Shown piece by piece: positions 23,713 to 35,261 of a stretch of DNA of 64,000 bases. Source of the stretch: Amblyornis subalaris. Its lineage: Eukaryota > Chordata > Aves > Passeriformes > Ptilonorhynchidae. The stretch spans positions 1,872,837 to 1,936,836 of the forward strand of contig JACAXG010000032.1 of the NCBI GenBank assembly GCA_018881555.1, read 5' to 3'. A program made the position numbers and the translations under genes. Position 1 is the first letter of the stretch, and each line of letters begins with the position of its first letter. The notes below the pieces were generated by a model. That model saw nothing but the letters and a program-made list of their open reading frames with translations, was not told where the DNA came from and did not search any database.

Positions 23713-23985
23713 GAAGGTAACTGGTTTAAACTGAAAGAATGTAGGTTTAGGTTGGATATTAGGAGGAAAATATTTATTCTGAGGATGGTGAGGTCCTGGA
23801 ACAGGTTGCCCAGAGAAGCTGTGGCTGCCCCATCCCTGGAAATGTTCAGCACCAGGCTGGACAGGGCTTGGAGCAACCTGGTGTAGTGGAAGGTGTCCCT
23901 GCCCCTGGCAGAGGGTTTGGAATGAGATGATCTTTAAGGTGCTTTCCAATCCAAATAATTCAGTGAGCCTGTGATGATTTTAATT
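23713..23985 (+). mobile_element. CR1 LINE, right part of a copy split by an LTR
   Basis: The match resumes at 'aggtaactggtttaaactga' and continues through 'gaacaggttgcccagagaag', 'ccatccctggaaatgttcag', 'ggtgtagtggaaggtgtccc' and 'gatgatctttaaggtgcttt' to 'attcagtgagcctgtgatga'. It is the 3' UTR of the CR1 whose left part is at 23092-23160. Minus-strand frames of 76 and 111 codons here are antisense to the repeat. Confidence 0.92.
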
Positions 23986-25696
23986 TGACAACCACAGAAC
24001 AGCTGGAGAGTAGGCTGGCTGTTGGAGAAAGGAGTAGATGCCAGAGCTCTGGTAATGAAACTGTATTAATCTCCCACCTGTGTGTTGTGCCTGGATTTAC
24101 TACTACAAGACAATACACCTATTAGGCTATTAAGGACTTCTTTGGTTCTACCTTCATGGCAGCCCAGACAAAACAAGGCTTACCTGTACCTCCGCCTACT
24201 CCATGCTCATTGTTTCTCCTGATGAAAGCAAAAAGGCTTCAGCTTTTTCTTCACAAAAGAGAAGGTCTCAGCATGCCTCTAGCTGTAGCTCTAAGAGTTT
24301 GTTCAAACTGCTGCTAGGCCTTTCAAAACATATGTTCGGAAAAAAATTAAATAATCCCAGGAGATGTTTTTTTTTCTTCCTCCTTCAAGTAGGAAGAGGG
24401 CTAAGCTTGCTTTGTGTCAATGACATTGCAAAGCAGTTTGTACTTCATAAAACTAATAGTTAATGCACATGCTGGTAGTAGGAGACCGCTTTCACAAACA
24501 CGGCTTTCAAACAACGTATCCTGCTGAACACAGGCTTTAACAATGGAGTGCTCGGATGGCCAGCTGTCTGTCAAACCTCTCCCTCTGCCTGCCGAAATAA
24601 ACTCATTCTCTTTGGTGACAGACCAGGGAAGTTAGGCTGCGCTCTGCCTCTGCGTCTGCCCTGAGTTCCAGTGGGACAGTTTCCTAAAAGCAGCACTTTT
24701 CCTGAGTCACAAGCTGTGTTGGAAGGAGAGAAGGGTTCTTAAAAATGTTATGAAACAGAAAAAGGTGCCCTACCTTTTTCTGTAGGGATTAAAGCTGTAG
24801 CTTTACACAGTCTTCTTGCAATTTTATTTTTATCTTTGGTCATGGCCCACTGGTCTGATTTCACTTGAATGTCCCAGTCTGTAAACAGGATGCTTGAAAA
24901 ATTTGGCATCAGAGTGCAAGTTGAAATTTTTTTTCCCGGGAGTTCTTACTTTTAAGAGCTTGCCTGGACCAGTTGTTTGGACTCTCCCTGCTTTTTAGCT
25001 CTGGGGAAAAAATACCTAGGAATATCTGCTTTTATTTCAGAATGCAGGATGGTATCATATGAAATTAACAGCAGCCCAAAGCAGCAGCAGCTTTATGTAG
25101 TGCACAAAAAAATCCTAGCTGCCTTTTGTTTTCAGCTTTGATACAGGCCACTTTAGAAACAAATTTAAAAGGTATTTTTAAATTCCCATCTATAATTATT
25201 GAAACACACATGTAGCTGTCAACCAAAATCATTGGTGAGTATGGAGACAAAGTAGAGGACTGAGGAAATCCAGCATGAGCCCACTGGGATACAGGAATGT
25301 TTTCAGGCTCCCAGTTGTTCTCTCTTCCTATGGGGGAAGCAGGAGCAGATAGTAGCCCTGGTCTGGCATCTCTCAACCAGGTGTTCTGCTCCTGGGCTAA
25401 TAAAAAAGGGGCTGTGATTTCCACCTGGGAGATGGTCACACCAGTGGGCTTGCCAATAAGCTGACATTAAGTCTGTTTTGCACTGCTGGAGTTGCACAAA
25501 GCATGTTTAAGAGGCTGGACAGTCAAAACCTTCACCTGTAATGTGGGGGGCTGGCACCTGGAGACTTCGACACAGGCAGCACACTGCTGTAATAACCTCT
25601 GCTTAGAGGAGGTACAGCAGAAGTTGCAGCACATCCACTGCCTGATCATCAGCCCCAGCCCCGTCTGGGAGAGGCTGATGCATCTGTCAAGGTGCC

Positions 25697-25762
25697 CTGT
25701 TGGTGCATTGTGTGTTTAGCACTGTAATGCTGTTGGTGCATTGTGTGTTTAGCACTGTAATG
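25697..25762. repeat. Perfect 33-bp tandem duplication
   Basis: The unit starts 'ctgttggtgcattgtgtgtt' and ends 'tagcactgtaatg'. The first copy (25697-25729) and second copy (25730-25762) are identical. The unit is a multiple of three, so a minus-strand frame shows an 11-residue direct repeat, but there is no other evidence of coding. Complete identity implies a recent event, or possibly an assembly artefact. Confidence 0.95.
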
Positions 25763-26564
25763 ATACGCAGTCATTGCATCAATCATATATTTTATACCAA
25801 TGACCTTAATAAACAACTGCTGTACATATTGAGTCTCCCATAAATACATTTCTATAATTTTGGCAGAGACCTTCACACTTAAATGGTATAACATTTTTTA
25901 CAGTTAATCAGAGAGCATAAACAACCAATGCAGTGGTGTGTACGTGTGGTGAATACACAGCTCAGTCTCACTTGTGGAAAGAAAAATCCCCCCCCTCAAA
26001 TCTAGTAATTCAAAACTCTCCAGATATAATAATCAAAATGCCAGCTCTGTTCTTACCTGCCACATCCTCAAGTGCTTCCCTTGCTACATTTCCTCAGTAT
26101 GTTGCATAGACATGACAGAAAATTGATCTAGGCAACCATTTATCGATTTACCTTCTGGTATGAAAAATTGTGTATTAACCTGAACTGAACTGGTTCATCG
26201 TTCCTTTCCTTCTCTCACTGACATTCCAGAGAGAGGAAAGACCTTTCTTGGGAAAAGAGATCCCTAAATTTCCATGATACGTCATCTATTTGCCATTCTT
26301 TATCCTGATTTTCTATTGTTTGCATGAAAATTCTGACCAGTGTCAAGTCTGGTTACAGAATGGTGGGAATTTCAAGAGATGAGGCTTGATTGCAGTCTGA
26401 CTGATGGAAAGGCTTTAGAATGAGTGCAGTCCAGACACAGGAGAAGCCACATGGAAGATTATCTTCTATGCTACAAAGCAGAGCAAAGATCTTAAGTTGG
26501 AACATACAATTTGTTACACATCAGGAGGTACAGCCACAAGACATGACTTCTTAAGGAACAAAGC

Positions 26565-26660
26565 TTTATTAGTTTTAGTGTTCATAATATTAATAACTAA
26601 CATTAAAGAAAATTGTTAATTATTAAATTAGATTATTAAATAATAAATAATATCATGAAA
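26565..26660. repeat. AT-rich low-complexity stretch
   Basis: Almost pure A/T with recurring 'ttaat', 'attaa' and 'aataat' words from about 26571 to 26655. No longer unit repeats cleanly. Confidence 0.7.
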
Positions 26661-27485
26661 TGGTGTTTCTTGGAAGACGTAGATACTGTAGCCTGAGGGA
26701 ACTATTAGTCAAAGTGACACATATGGATAAAAATGGGGAAAAGTGGAATTAAATTGGGTTTTGACCATTTTTTCAGATGACCCTTTAATTGAAAGTAACA
26801 TATGAGCAATTAACCTTAGGAGCACAGAGTATTTAATTGATGTGAATCCCACATAATATCAAACTTCTTAGTACATTTTTTTGGTTGCTCTTTATGCTTC
26901 TGACTACAATCAACCTATATTAAGGATGTCCATGACAGACTTTAAAAGTTCTGGGAATAGCTCAACCTTGGCCATTTTAAGACCACTCGAAGTGGCCAGG
27001 GAGGTGTGTTGGGAGACACAAGGAAGATTCTCATTGAGGACACTCAGTGGGTGGTGCAGGTGGGATCACCAGCTCTAGGTCACCTTGTAATCTTGATGGA
27101 GAGGCATGTGTTGCAAGACAAGGTGGAGTACACAGCTTTGCTTGTTAGGACCTAAAGGAGCTTTCAGGTTGTTTTAATTGTACATCTGGTACCTTTCAGT
27201 AGAATTGGGCTTGGGGGAAGAGGAAAATATATAAGTTACTGCCCATTTTTCTCCTTAGCTCTGTGGAGTGCCGACAACTGCACCATGCTCAAACCCACCA
27301 CCTCACTCTTCATTACTGGGTTGGTAGGAGTCCAGAACAGAACTTGCTCTCTGTAGTTGCCCCTAAAGAATAATGACTTTCACAGATATGAAACCATAAT
27401 GGATGAGTCTTTCTGTTTTATCACTATAGGTGCTTAAAATAAATCTGTGTCTAAAAGGTAGAGGAAAACAAAAGCTTGATTCTCA

Positions 27486-27545
27486 TCTGATGTAAATTGA
27501 CGCAACCCCATGGAAATAAATGGAGCTCTGCCAAGCTGCACAAAA
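27486..27545. repeat. Possible ancient repeat relic
   Basis: The block 'ctgatgtaaattgacgcaac' followed by 'ccatggaaataaatggagct' resembles an old amniote repeat motif also seen near 9322 and 42126. The similarity is partial, so this is tentative. Confidence 0.3.
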
Positions 27546-27759
27546 GGACAATATTGGCTGAGCTCTGTGCATATTCCAATCTCTTGTGAATGTACAAAGA
27601 AAGAGAAAGAGAACTCTTATGCATCCTTTAAAAGAAAACACTATTTAAAATTATTAAAGGAACCTCATGAAACCTGGGGAATTGTAAATCTAGGTTAGTT
27701 TATAACCACAAAATGTTAATTTCCTCAAAGTATTGGGGTTTTCTTACTATAACTACTAT

Positions 27760-27848
27760 TCTCTACATGGCACATAATATAATTATGTATATTACAGTAA
27801 TTATTATTAGCTATTATGCTGTACATAGTATTATAATAACTTCCAAAA
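27760..27848. repeat. AT-rich low-complexity stretch
   Basis: Contains 'cataatataattatgtatat' and 'taattattattagctattat' with many overlapping 'att/aat' words. It borders the MIR-like relic on its right. Confidence 0.65.
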
Positions 27849-27864
27849 TGAAAAGACTTGCAAG

Positions 27865-27998
27865 CAATGGATCTGGAAACAGAGGCACTGAGCTGGCATA
27901 ACCAGCCCAAGAACAGAGAACAGATCATTGACAGAGTTGGGATTAGAAAAATGTCCCCTGGCTGCTGGGCTAGTGATGCTTCATACAGAAGTGTTACT
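27865..27998 (-). repeat. MIR-like (CORE-SINE) ancient SINE relic
   Basis: The plus strand gives 'tggaaacagaggcactgagc', then 'ataaccagcccaagaacaga', 'agatcattgacagagttggg', 'attagaaaaatgtc' and 'ggctgctgggctagtgatgc'. This is the ordered inverse of a MIR-type SINE and one of the better preserved copies in the window. A 74-codon plus frame over it is incidental. Confidence 0.6.
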
Positions 27999-30900
27999 GT
28001 AATAATAATAAATAGGGGTGGGATATATGCCTTTGGCTCTGGGAGAAGATTATTTTGCTTGGAAAGGTGAACATCACCTTTAGTATAGCAAGTTTTTCAG
28101 GAGGCAAATGTATCTAATTAAGTTAAGTGATTGTCAAGTGTATTTTAAGTTTAACAAAGCTCACATCATACTTTATTTCCCTTTTACATTCTGTACAGTA
28201 ATTGTGTAAAGTGCATGATTTACTGTGGCAGCATTATTCAAACTTAATTACAGTGTTAAGAAGCAACCATATCTTGAAAGAAAATAGCTCCACTGCTGTG
28301 GGGATCCACATGGCAGCTCTATTTTTGAAGAAAAATTTTTCTTTTGTAAAGAAAATAAATCGCTTAGAAAAATTTCTGGCTCCTAAAATCACATTTAAGA
28401 TCAACTTTCAGTAGGCTTCTTAAAGGATTGAAACAGCTACTTTGTCAAGGGATTTTAGATCTTTTTTTCTTTATATCCATCTTGTGATTCATCCCTATAT
28501 ATACACCAGATATTGTCCAGTCCTTAGGGGTATATTCTCTTTTACGTAGGGCTGAATCCTAAGAAGGAAATAAAAGAATTTAAAATATTATTGTATAGCA
28601 ATAGCAAGATGTCTCTGGTGGATCAATATGTCTGCTACATAGAATACATAGCAGACACCATTCATTCAAAGTACCACTTTTATATCAAGTACCAACTATA
28701 GCTAGAGTTTTTACCCACTTTTTTTTTCCCCTTTTAATAAATGAAGTTTTTATTTATGGCATTTTAGGACTCCTTTTTCTTAGACTTCTAAGGTTTGCAC
28801 TGTGTAGTAAATGATAGATTATAGGCTCTTATTTGTACTTTACAGGGTAGATGATAAAGGAGAGACCAGGACATTGTCCTTGCCCCAGACCCAGAACTGA
28901 ATTTTCAGTCTTTAACATTTTTGGTGTTTGAAATCAATGAAGCGTCAGCAAACTTTGATTTTTTGTGGAATTGAGAGGTTCCTTGTGATTTGAAAAGACC
29001 ATTTATTTTCCAGGTATACCGAGTAGTGCAATGAGGTGCTTATGGCTGAGGTAAAGTGTAGGCTGCAGAGCCATCTGCAGTTTACAGGCACAGATCCTAT
29101 GAAATTCAGGACCTTTGTTGCCCCTTTCAGTTTGCCATCGGCAGGTGTCATATTTATTAAATCTTTAATGACACAGAGGTGTAGACGACTTCCTTAATGA
29201 GGCCTGTGTTGATAATTAGTGTCAATGAGGTATTGGTAGCAGTATATAGTTACTAATGCTTTCTCTATTTCATTTTGTTGTGATTGAGGGTGCTGGAAAA
29301 CTGCTCTGTGGTGAATATCCTTTTTTGTCCCTTATGATGTTATATGGGGGGAGGGAATGGGTTCAGCAGAACTCAAACTCAGAAAAGTGTGCTTTAACTT
29401 GGGCTGTCACATTTAAGAAATGTTAAGTGCTACATCTTAAATAAATATATCTAATATTAAGGCATAAGTGCATTCATACAATTTCTCATTCCAAGATCAG
29501 GTTTCCATTTTATGCTGTTCCTGTTCCATCTGATAAAGGATAGTTTTCTGCTTTGGGCTCTGCTTATAAGTTATAGTTACTCCCATCTTCTTTGGAGAAT
29601 GACGACAATATGGAAATTGATCAAATCCCAGTTTAGGTCAGAGTCATATATCTGCAAAAGGCCATAAAATTCGCTTTTTGAGCTGGGCTGTGCTCATCTC
29701 CCACAGTTTTCTACCTGCCTGTTTCTGTGAACAGACAAAAAATCTATACTAGTGCATATACAGTGCATTACATGCACTTTCTTGATATAATTAGTTGAGT
29801 CTCTTTTGGCTTGAGAGAACTTTTTCCCTTGAAGAAAATTGATTTTTTAAGTTATCTGATTTGTATTTAATAGTGTATTCAAATCTCTTCCTCTAGAATC
29901 TATAGACCATCTTGCCTAACCTACACCAACAATGAATTTCTCAGAATACATTAATCAAATACAGTTTCCTTGAATTATGTGCATTTTTCTTATTCCTTTC
30001 TAAAACGAGTGACATTTGGTCTATTTTTCCATTCAGCTGAAAGTCAACTTCTCAATTCTCTGTTAGTTTCGAAGCTGAAAGTGCAGCATAATAACATTAT
30101 ATAGGGAGCAGTTCAATATGCATATAATGATGTATACCTTTTATGTGCATGTTATCCCACCTGTAGTCTGAGTATGGTGGCCAGACAAACATTAAAGTGA
30201 AATGCATAGGTGTTTTCTTGCAGAAGGTCATTTGTGTACTTGACAAAGGCACTTATATTCCAAAATTCACAAGGGAATCTCCCTTGCCAGGATTCAGCAA
30301 CCACAGGCTCCTGCTGCCTCTTCAAAATATTTCATTTAAAATAAAGGTTGTTACTTTTTTTTACCCCTCAAATAATACTTTTTCCCCCCTACCAGTGCTC
30401 ATGTAAAATGCATAGGATACAGATTCCGGAAAACGATGCTGCTGCCTGGAAAAGTGGCAGAGGGGCTGGGTGTGTATGCACCATTTGGAAATCAGTGGCC
30501 ACCACCGCCACGTGCAGTGCCACCTGCAACTGCCACATAAACATCACAGAAAGGCTTCAATTCCAGACCTCTATTTTTGATGATTCTTTCTCGTGGTGTT
30601 CCCAAGGTGTCGTTGGGATTTCAGTCATTTCTCTTCAGCTGTAACAAGCCTTGGAGTTAAGCCTAAGTTGGTTTTCTAGCTTACTCTTGGAGTCACTAAG
30701 GAGAAACAGGGACATTCAGAGAGTGGAGAACAAGTAGACATTTGACAGAGGTGAGGTGAACTGACTTCTGGCATTGTCGGTCCCTCTCCTCTGGCTATTG
30801 GGGAACCAAGTAAGTAGTCTGAACAGGATCACCAAGTCTTTAGGCAACTTAGATGAGATGAATCCTATTATCTGTATCACCATCATTTATCTTCTAGCAT

Positions 30901-31064
30901 TTACAGATAAAATATTTGCATGTAAGAAGCATTTTCATGTAAACAGAAGTCAATTAGGATTAAAATCCATTCGTTGTTCTCACAGAATTAAGCCCTTTAC
31001 CCTCCTAGTTTTTCCCTACATGCTTAAGTTCCTATTCCTCTGATCCTTGGTGGTTATGTGGTCC
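27999..31064. other. Single-copy AT-rich DNA, no gene recognised
   Basis: No dispersed repeat, exon or RNA gene recognised. A CpG-containing 'ccaccaccgccacgtg' patch occurs near 30498, and open frames are under 100 codons. Confidence 0.5.
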
Positions 31065-31070
31065 AGCAAC
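31065..31070. repeat. Left target-site duplication of the 31.1 kb LTR
   Basis: The hexamer 'agcaac' occurs immediately before the LTR and again immediately after it at 31478-31483. A perfect 5-6 bp repeat at both edges is the expected mark of retroviral integration. Confidence 0.8.
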
Positions 31071-31477
31071 GAGCTGGTTTTAGCTGTGATAGAGTTGAAG
31101 TTCTTCACAGTAGTTTTTAAAGTGCTGTGCTTCGAATTTGTGATGAAGACAGTGTTGGTAAGGAGGAGATGTTTTTGTTACAAGGAGTTGGGAGGGGACG
31201 TAGGCAGGACAGCCGACCCTAACTGACCTAAGGGATATTCCATACCATGTAATGCTGTCGTTGGCAATAAAACTGTGTGTCTGTGTGTGTGTGTGACCTT
31301 GATTGACTGTGGTGAGCAATTTGGGTTTTTTTGCATCGCTTATTTTTGTTTCTTTTCTCTTCTGTGAATTCATTTTTATTAAAATTACTTTATCGTGAGG
31401 TTTCTCACTCCATCCCTTATGATTCTCTCCCCCATCTCACTGGAGGGGACTGAGCCAACCAAGGTTAAACCATGACA
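31071..31477 (+). mobile_element. ERVL-like solo LTR, internally deleted
   Basis: Homologous along its length to the LTR at 34714-35261. Shared blocks include 'gatagagttgaagttcttca' at the left, 'aggacagccgaccctaactg' with 'gatattccataccatg', and the right end 'aaggttaaaccatgaca'. The direct repeat 'agcaac' at 31065-31070 and 31478-31483 flanks it as a target-site duplication. Relative to the second copy about 140 bp of the middle is missing, and a TG-rich run (31274-31295) has expanded. No internal retroviral genes adjoin it. Family naming rests on resemblance to a common avian ERVL LTR. Confidence 0.85.
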
Positions 31478-31483
31478 AGCAAC
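31478..31483. repeat. Right target-site duplication of the 31.1 kb LTR
   Basis: Copy of the hexamer at 31065-31070, directly after the 'catgaca' end of the LTR. Confidence 0.8.
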
Positions 31484-31533
31484 AAACTCATTTCCTTCTT
31501 CCTTGTGTTTCTCCAATGGATCTAAAGATTCCC

Positions 31534-31622
31534 TGGGGGCGCTGCCCACGGCAGGGGGGTTGGAACTAGATGATCTTTAAGGTCACTTCCAATCCAAACC
31601 ATTCTGTGATTCTATGATTCCA
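31534..31622 (+). mobile_element. CR1 LINE, 3' tip only
   Basis: The last ~90 bases of a CR1: 'cccacggcaggggggttgga', 'gatgatctttaaggtcactt', 'ccaatccaaaccattctgtg', then the terminal 'attctatgattc'. It has fewer mismatches to the family pattern than most copies here, so it is probably among the younger insertions. It lies between the two ERVL-like LTRs. Confidence 0.92.
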
Positions 31623-34600
31623 GAGTTAGAACCTTACTAAACATTTTGAAAATCATCCTCTGAAAGTGTGAGAAACCATTAGACCCTATTCATACACTCA
31701 TATGAGCCTTCACACAAGTATTCTGAATTTCAGGAGCACTGAGCAATCGGTACTGTCATATTGTGTGGTTGGTCAAGCTGTATTGGCTGCATTGGCTCCT
31801 TGGAGGAGACATGGACCTCTGTGGGAGCAACACTGGAGAGGCAATCCCGGAGAAGACGAAGACTGCTTTCCATTAACTACTGACATGTTCCTAGGAGAGG
31901 CTTAGAAGGAAAGTAACTTAACTGACTGAGAGGTGCAGAGAGGGAACATTGTTTAACCTTCTTCAAGCAGAGAGATTGCAGTGCCTCCTCTATCCGTCCT
32001 TGAAACACAGAGAAGGCACCAAATTCTCTGTATCCACATTGTGCTCCTGTAAAAGGGGACAGAGAAAATGCCTTAGATCATCTGAAGGGGAAAGCTAAAG
32101 GCAAATGAAAATGACAACCTTGTTCACTTAATATGCAAAGTAATTCAGTGGGTGTTGAATTCATTTGAATAGATATGATGCAGTGTAGACACCTGCTGCA
32201 ACTGCACCTTGCATCCTTGTTACATGAGTGATTTCTCCTAGTGAGAGCCAAGAACATGCTTCAAAACCCTCTGCTTTGAAGTAGTGGTGATATGAGGCTC
32301 CAATATGCAAGTGTTGCTTGTTGAGGAAATATCTTAACATATTTAAAATGCTTTGATGAGTAAAAGAGAAGCTTAGAGTGTTGTCATTGTCATCTGCAGG
32401 GCTGACATTTACATTCGAGGTAATGGGTTTCCATTCCTTGTCATGAGGTGCACGCGCAGGTTTTGGGATTAAATTGGTTTACACTTCTTTGTGCCAGACC
32501 AGGTCATCAAGCTGGTTTCTCCTTCTTTTTGCTTTTTGTCTTTGTTCATTATCAGGTGGCACTGGAGAGAGCAGATAACTTTTAGATGCCATTTGTGTCG
32601 CTTCTCTGTCGCTGGTTCTTTTGAGGGGGAGTTATGGTGCTGCTGCTTTGAGTGGTTCAGAGGAATCGATCTGACCACCTGAGAACATCCATCACCTGTT
32701 CGATTAGACAATGCAGTCACTCAGTGGGGAAGAGCATTATGTGGCACACACCTCCTTTTCACGAATCTTCAAGGAAAGAAGAGCAAGCTGGAAAGCAGAA
32801 TGTGTCAAATATAATTGGTTCGCTTTTCTTGGAAATGATACTGCAGAAAACACTTCCATTTTTAGAGCAGAAGTTAGAGAATCTGAAAAATTTGGTTATC
32901 AGAGCAGGCTTTCTCTCAAAAAGGAAAATTTCACCTACGTTGTAGCCTCTATCAAGTTTTACTGCCAGAATGAAGTCTATTTATATTTAGATTCATGAAG
33001 AAATCTTTTTAAAAAGGATTTGAATGAAGTTTTTCAAGAACTCAGTACTTGCTGTGTGTTTAGAACTCTGATAACTAAGTCAATTAAAAAAAAATGATTT
33101 TGACATAGTTGTCTGAGATGGTGACAGTGAAGACACCTGTCTCATCATTGACTGTATAGAAAGGATGGAAAATTATCTATTCAGATATTTAAATGATGAT
33201 TCTGACATTTGAGTTCAGAAATTTTAATTCCCATTGAAAGCCGAATTCAAATGTGCACACAGTAAACTATGGAAGTCTCTTTTGTGCTTATATGAAATTT
33301 TTCAGCAGTATGAGAATGAAAGTGTGGTGCAGATATATTTTATTGCTGCTGTTGCTGGTAAATTCACTTAGCATTAGATAAAATACTTTTCTTGCTAGTG
33401 TTTATGGAAGAGACTATGACTTTGTATCTATTTCAGACATACACTACATGGAAGTATTCCACAATTATCAAAGATTTACTGGCTATCATTTCTCCTACAG
33501 TTCACATGGACCATATTTCAAGAAGCCATGGAGGAGGGGAGAAACACTTATCCATACAGTTTGTGCCTGTCAGGTTTATGTTTTTGTAGTCCCTGTTACA
33601 AATAGGTAATAACAGGGAAATTTAGGGAGGGATTCAGTTTCAGTTCTTGATCCTTACACGGACAACTTTTCTGCCCAAACAGGAGTGTCAGCTGGCAGAG
33701 GATTGGGAGGATGAGAAACAGAATAGTGAAGGGCAGTTGAGGATAATTCCTCATTATCTGGAGACACATGTCTCCAGCTGACTTCTGCTTTATCTTCCTC
33801 TCTTTCTCAGGTTGGGATGGGATAATGAGAAACCCTTCCTTTGAAATGTGGACCCTCCACCACTTAAAAAAAGGTGGAATGGGAGGAAATATGTCTAACT
33901 AAGCCACTGAAAGATGTGCTTTTCTTTGAGTCACTTGGTTCTTGGCACTTTGAAATACTTGGGGTTTTTTTCCTTAACGGATGGTGGCTTGTAGGATTTA
34001 CTGTGTTCAGCAAAGTATGGCTGAGCCAACCAATGCAGCTGCAGAAAGACAAAATGGTTTTGTATATCCATCCAACTTTTCACACCCGGCCTTGTCGTAA
34101 TTGAAGTGAGAGGCAGCGCAGTCTGATGAACACGGTGTGCACTGGGGTCTGACTAGAGCTCTGGGCATACTGCATCTGGACAACTGTTGTCCCATGGGTT
34201 TGTTTTTTTTTTCTTTCCTTGGATTTCGCATTATTTTCATTTTTCATAATTTATAATATGGCCGAATCAAAGGTCTTGGTGAGAATTGGAATCCCACTGT
34301 GCCTAGCACTAATTAGATGTGCCTGCATGTGTGTGTTTGTGTGTGTCGGCACCTGCACATATGCAAGCACCCCTGAGTGGAGGAGTCTGGGTCTAAAAGC
34401 CACAGGAATAACTGAACAGTAGGGAAGCAGGGAAATGATGTGGGAATTAATCATCAAGCACTGATTAATACACTTACTTAGTTGTATCATGTTTGGTTGT
34501 TTGTATTGATATATCTACAACCAGATGGTGATGTTCAAACATTTGTTTGTTATTTAAAAATGTACCACAATGTTTTGCACAGACAAATGTTGATACCACT

Positions 34601-34708
34601 CATTCTGGGTGCATTCAGTAAACAGGGAGCCTATGGTGAATGACTTTTAGACAGAGAAGACAAATTTTCAGTACCTAATTCCAGTGAAATGGATTTTGAC
34701 CTGAACAT
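31623..34708. other. Single-copy DNA between two solo LTRs
   Basis: No gag, pol or env-like reading is recognisable, which argues against one provirus joining the flanking LTRs. Open frames are below 100 codons. A GT-rich simple repeat lies at 34327-34347. Confidence 0.55.
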
Positions 34709-34713
34709 AAAGC
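34709..34713. repeat. Probable left target-site duplication of the 34.7 kb LTR
   Basis: 'aaagc' before the LTR pairs with 'agagc' at 35262-35266 after it, with one mismatch. Confidence 0.55.
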
Positions 34714-35261
34714 TGTGCTGGTCTTGACTAGGATAGAGCTAATTTTCTTCACTGTAGCTGGTGTGGGGTTGTGTTTTGGATTTTGCTGAAAACAGGAATA
34801 TTTTAGTAACTGCTGGTCAGTGCTTGCACAGTGGAGGCCTTTTCTCCCCACTGCTGAAGAGACTGGGGGTGCACAAGGATTTGGGAAGGGACACAGATGG
34901 GGCAACTGACCCAAGAATTGTCTCATGCAAGATGGCATCATGCTCAGCAGATAAAGCTGGGGGTAGAAGAAGGAAAGGGAGATGTTCAGAGTGGTGACAT
35001 TTAACTTCTCAAGTCACAGTTATATGTGATGGGGCCCTGCTCTCCTGGGGATGGCTGAACACCTGCCTGCCCATGGGAAGTGGGGAATGAATTCCATGTT
35101 TTGTTTGCTTGTGTGTGTGGCTTTTGCTTCCCCTATTAATCTGTCTTTATCTCAACCCAGCGTTTTCTCACTTTTACCCTTCCTATCCTTTCCCCCACCC
35201 CACTGTTGAGGAGTGAGCAGCTGTGGGGGGCTGTGTTGCCAGCTGGGGTTAAAACATGATA
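34714..35261 (+). mobile_element. ERVL-like solo LTR, near full length
   Basis: A ~548 bp LTR. It starts 'tgtgctggtcttgactagga' and 'tagctaattttcttcactgt'-like sequence follows. It continues through 'gggggtgcacaaggatttgg', 'gcatcatgctcagcagataa' and 'agctgggggtagaagaagga', then 'gatggctgaacacctgcctg' and 'ttttctcacttttacccttc', and ends 'ggggttaaaacatgata'. Flanking pentamers 'aaagc' (34709-34713) and 'agagc' (35262-35266) agree at four of five positions, a plausible aged target duplication. The 88-codon minus and 78-codon plus frames within it are not retroviral genes. Confidence 0.88.

Larger units (their letters stand above)
23986..27485. other. Single-copy DNA, no gene recognised
   Basis: It contains the 33-bp tandem duplication at 25697-25762 and an AT-only-like patch at 26565-26660. 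The longest frame (124 codons, minus, 25065-25439) has no domain. GC content rises modestly at about 24540-24680 without island character. Confidence 0.5.

Noticed and set aside
25697..25762. CRISPR-like direct repeats
   Set aside because: There are only two abutting copies without spacers, in vertebrate DNA, so this is a simple tandem duplication.
31071..35261. A single provirus bounded by the two ERVL-like LTRs
   Set aside because: Each LTR has its own flanking duplication, the interval lacks retroviral motifs and contains unique DNA plus a CR1 tip.
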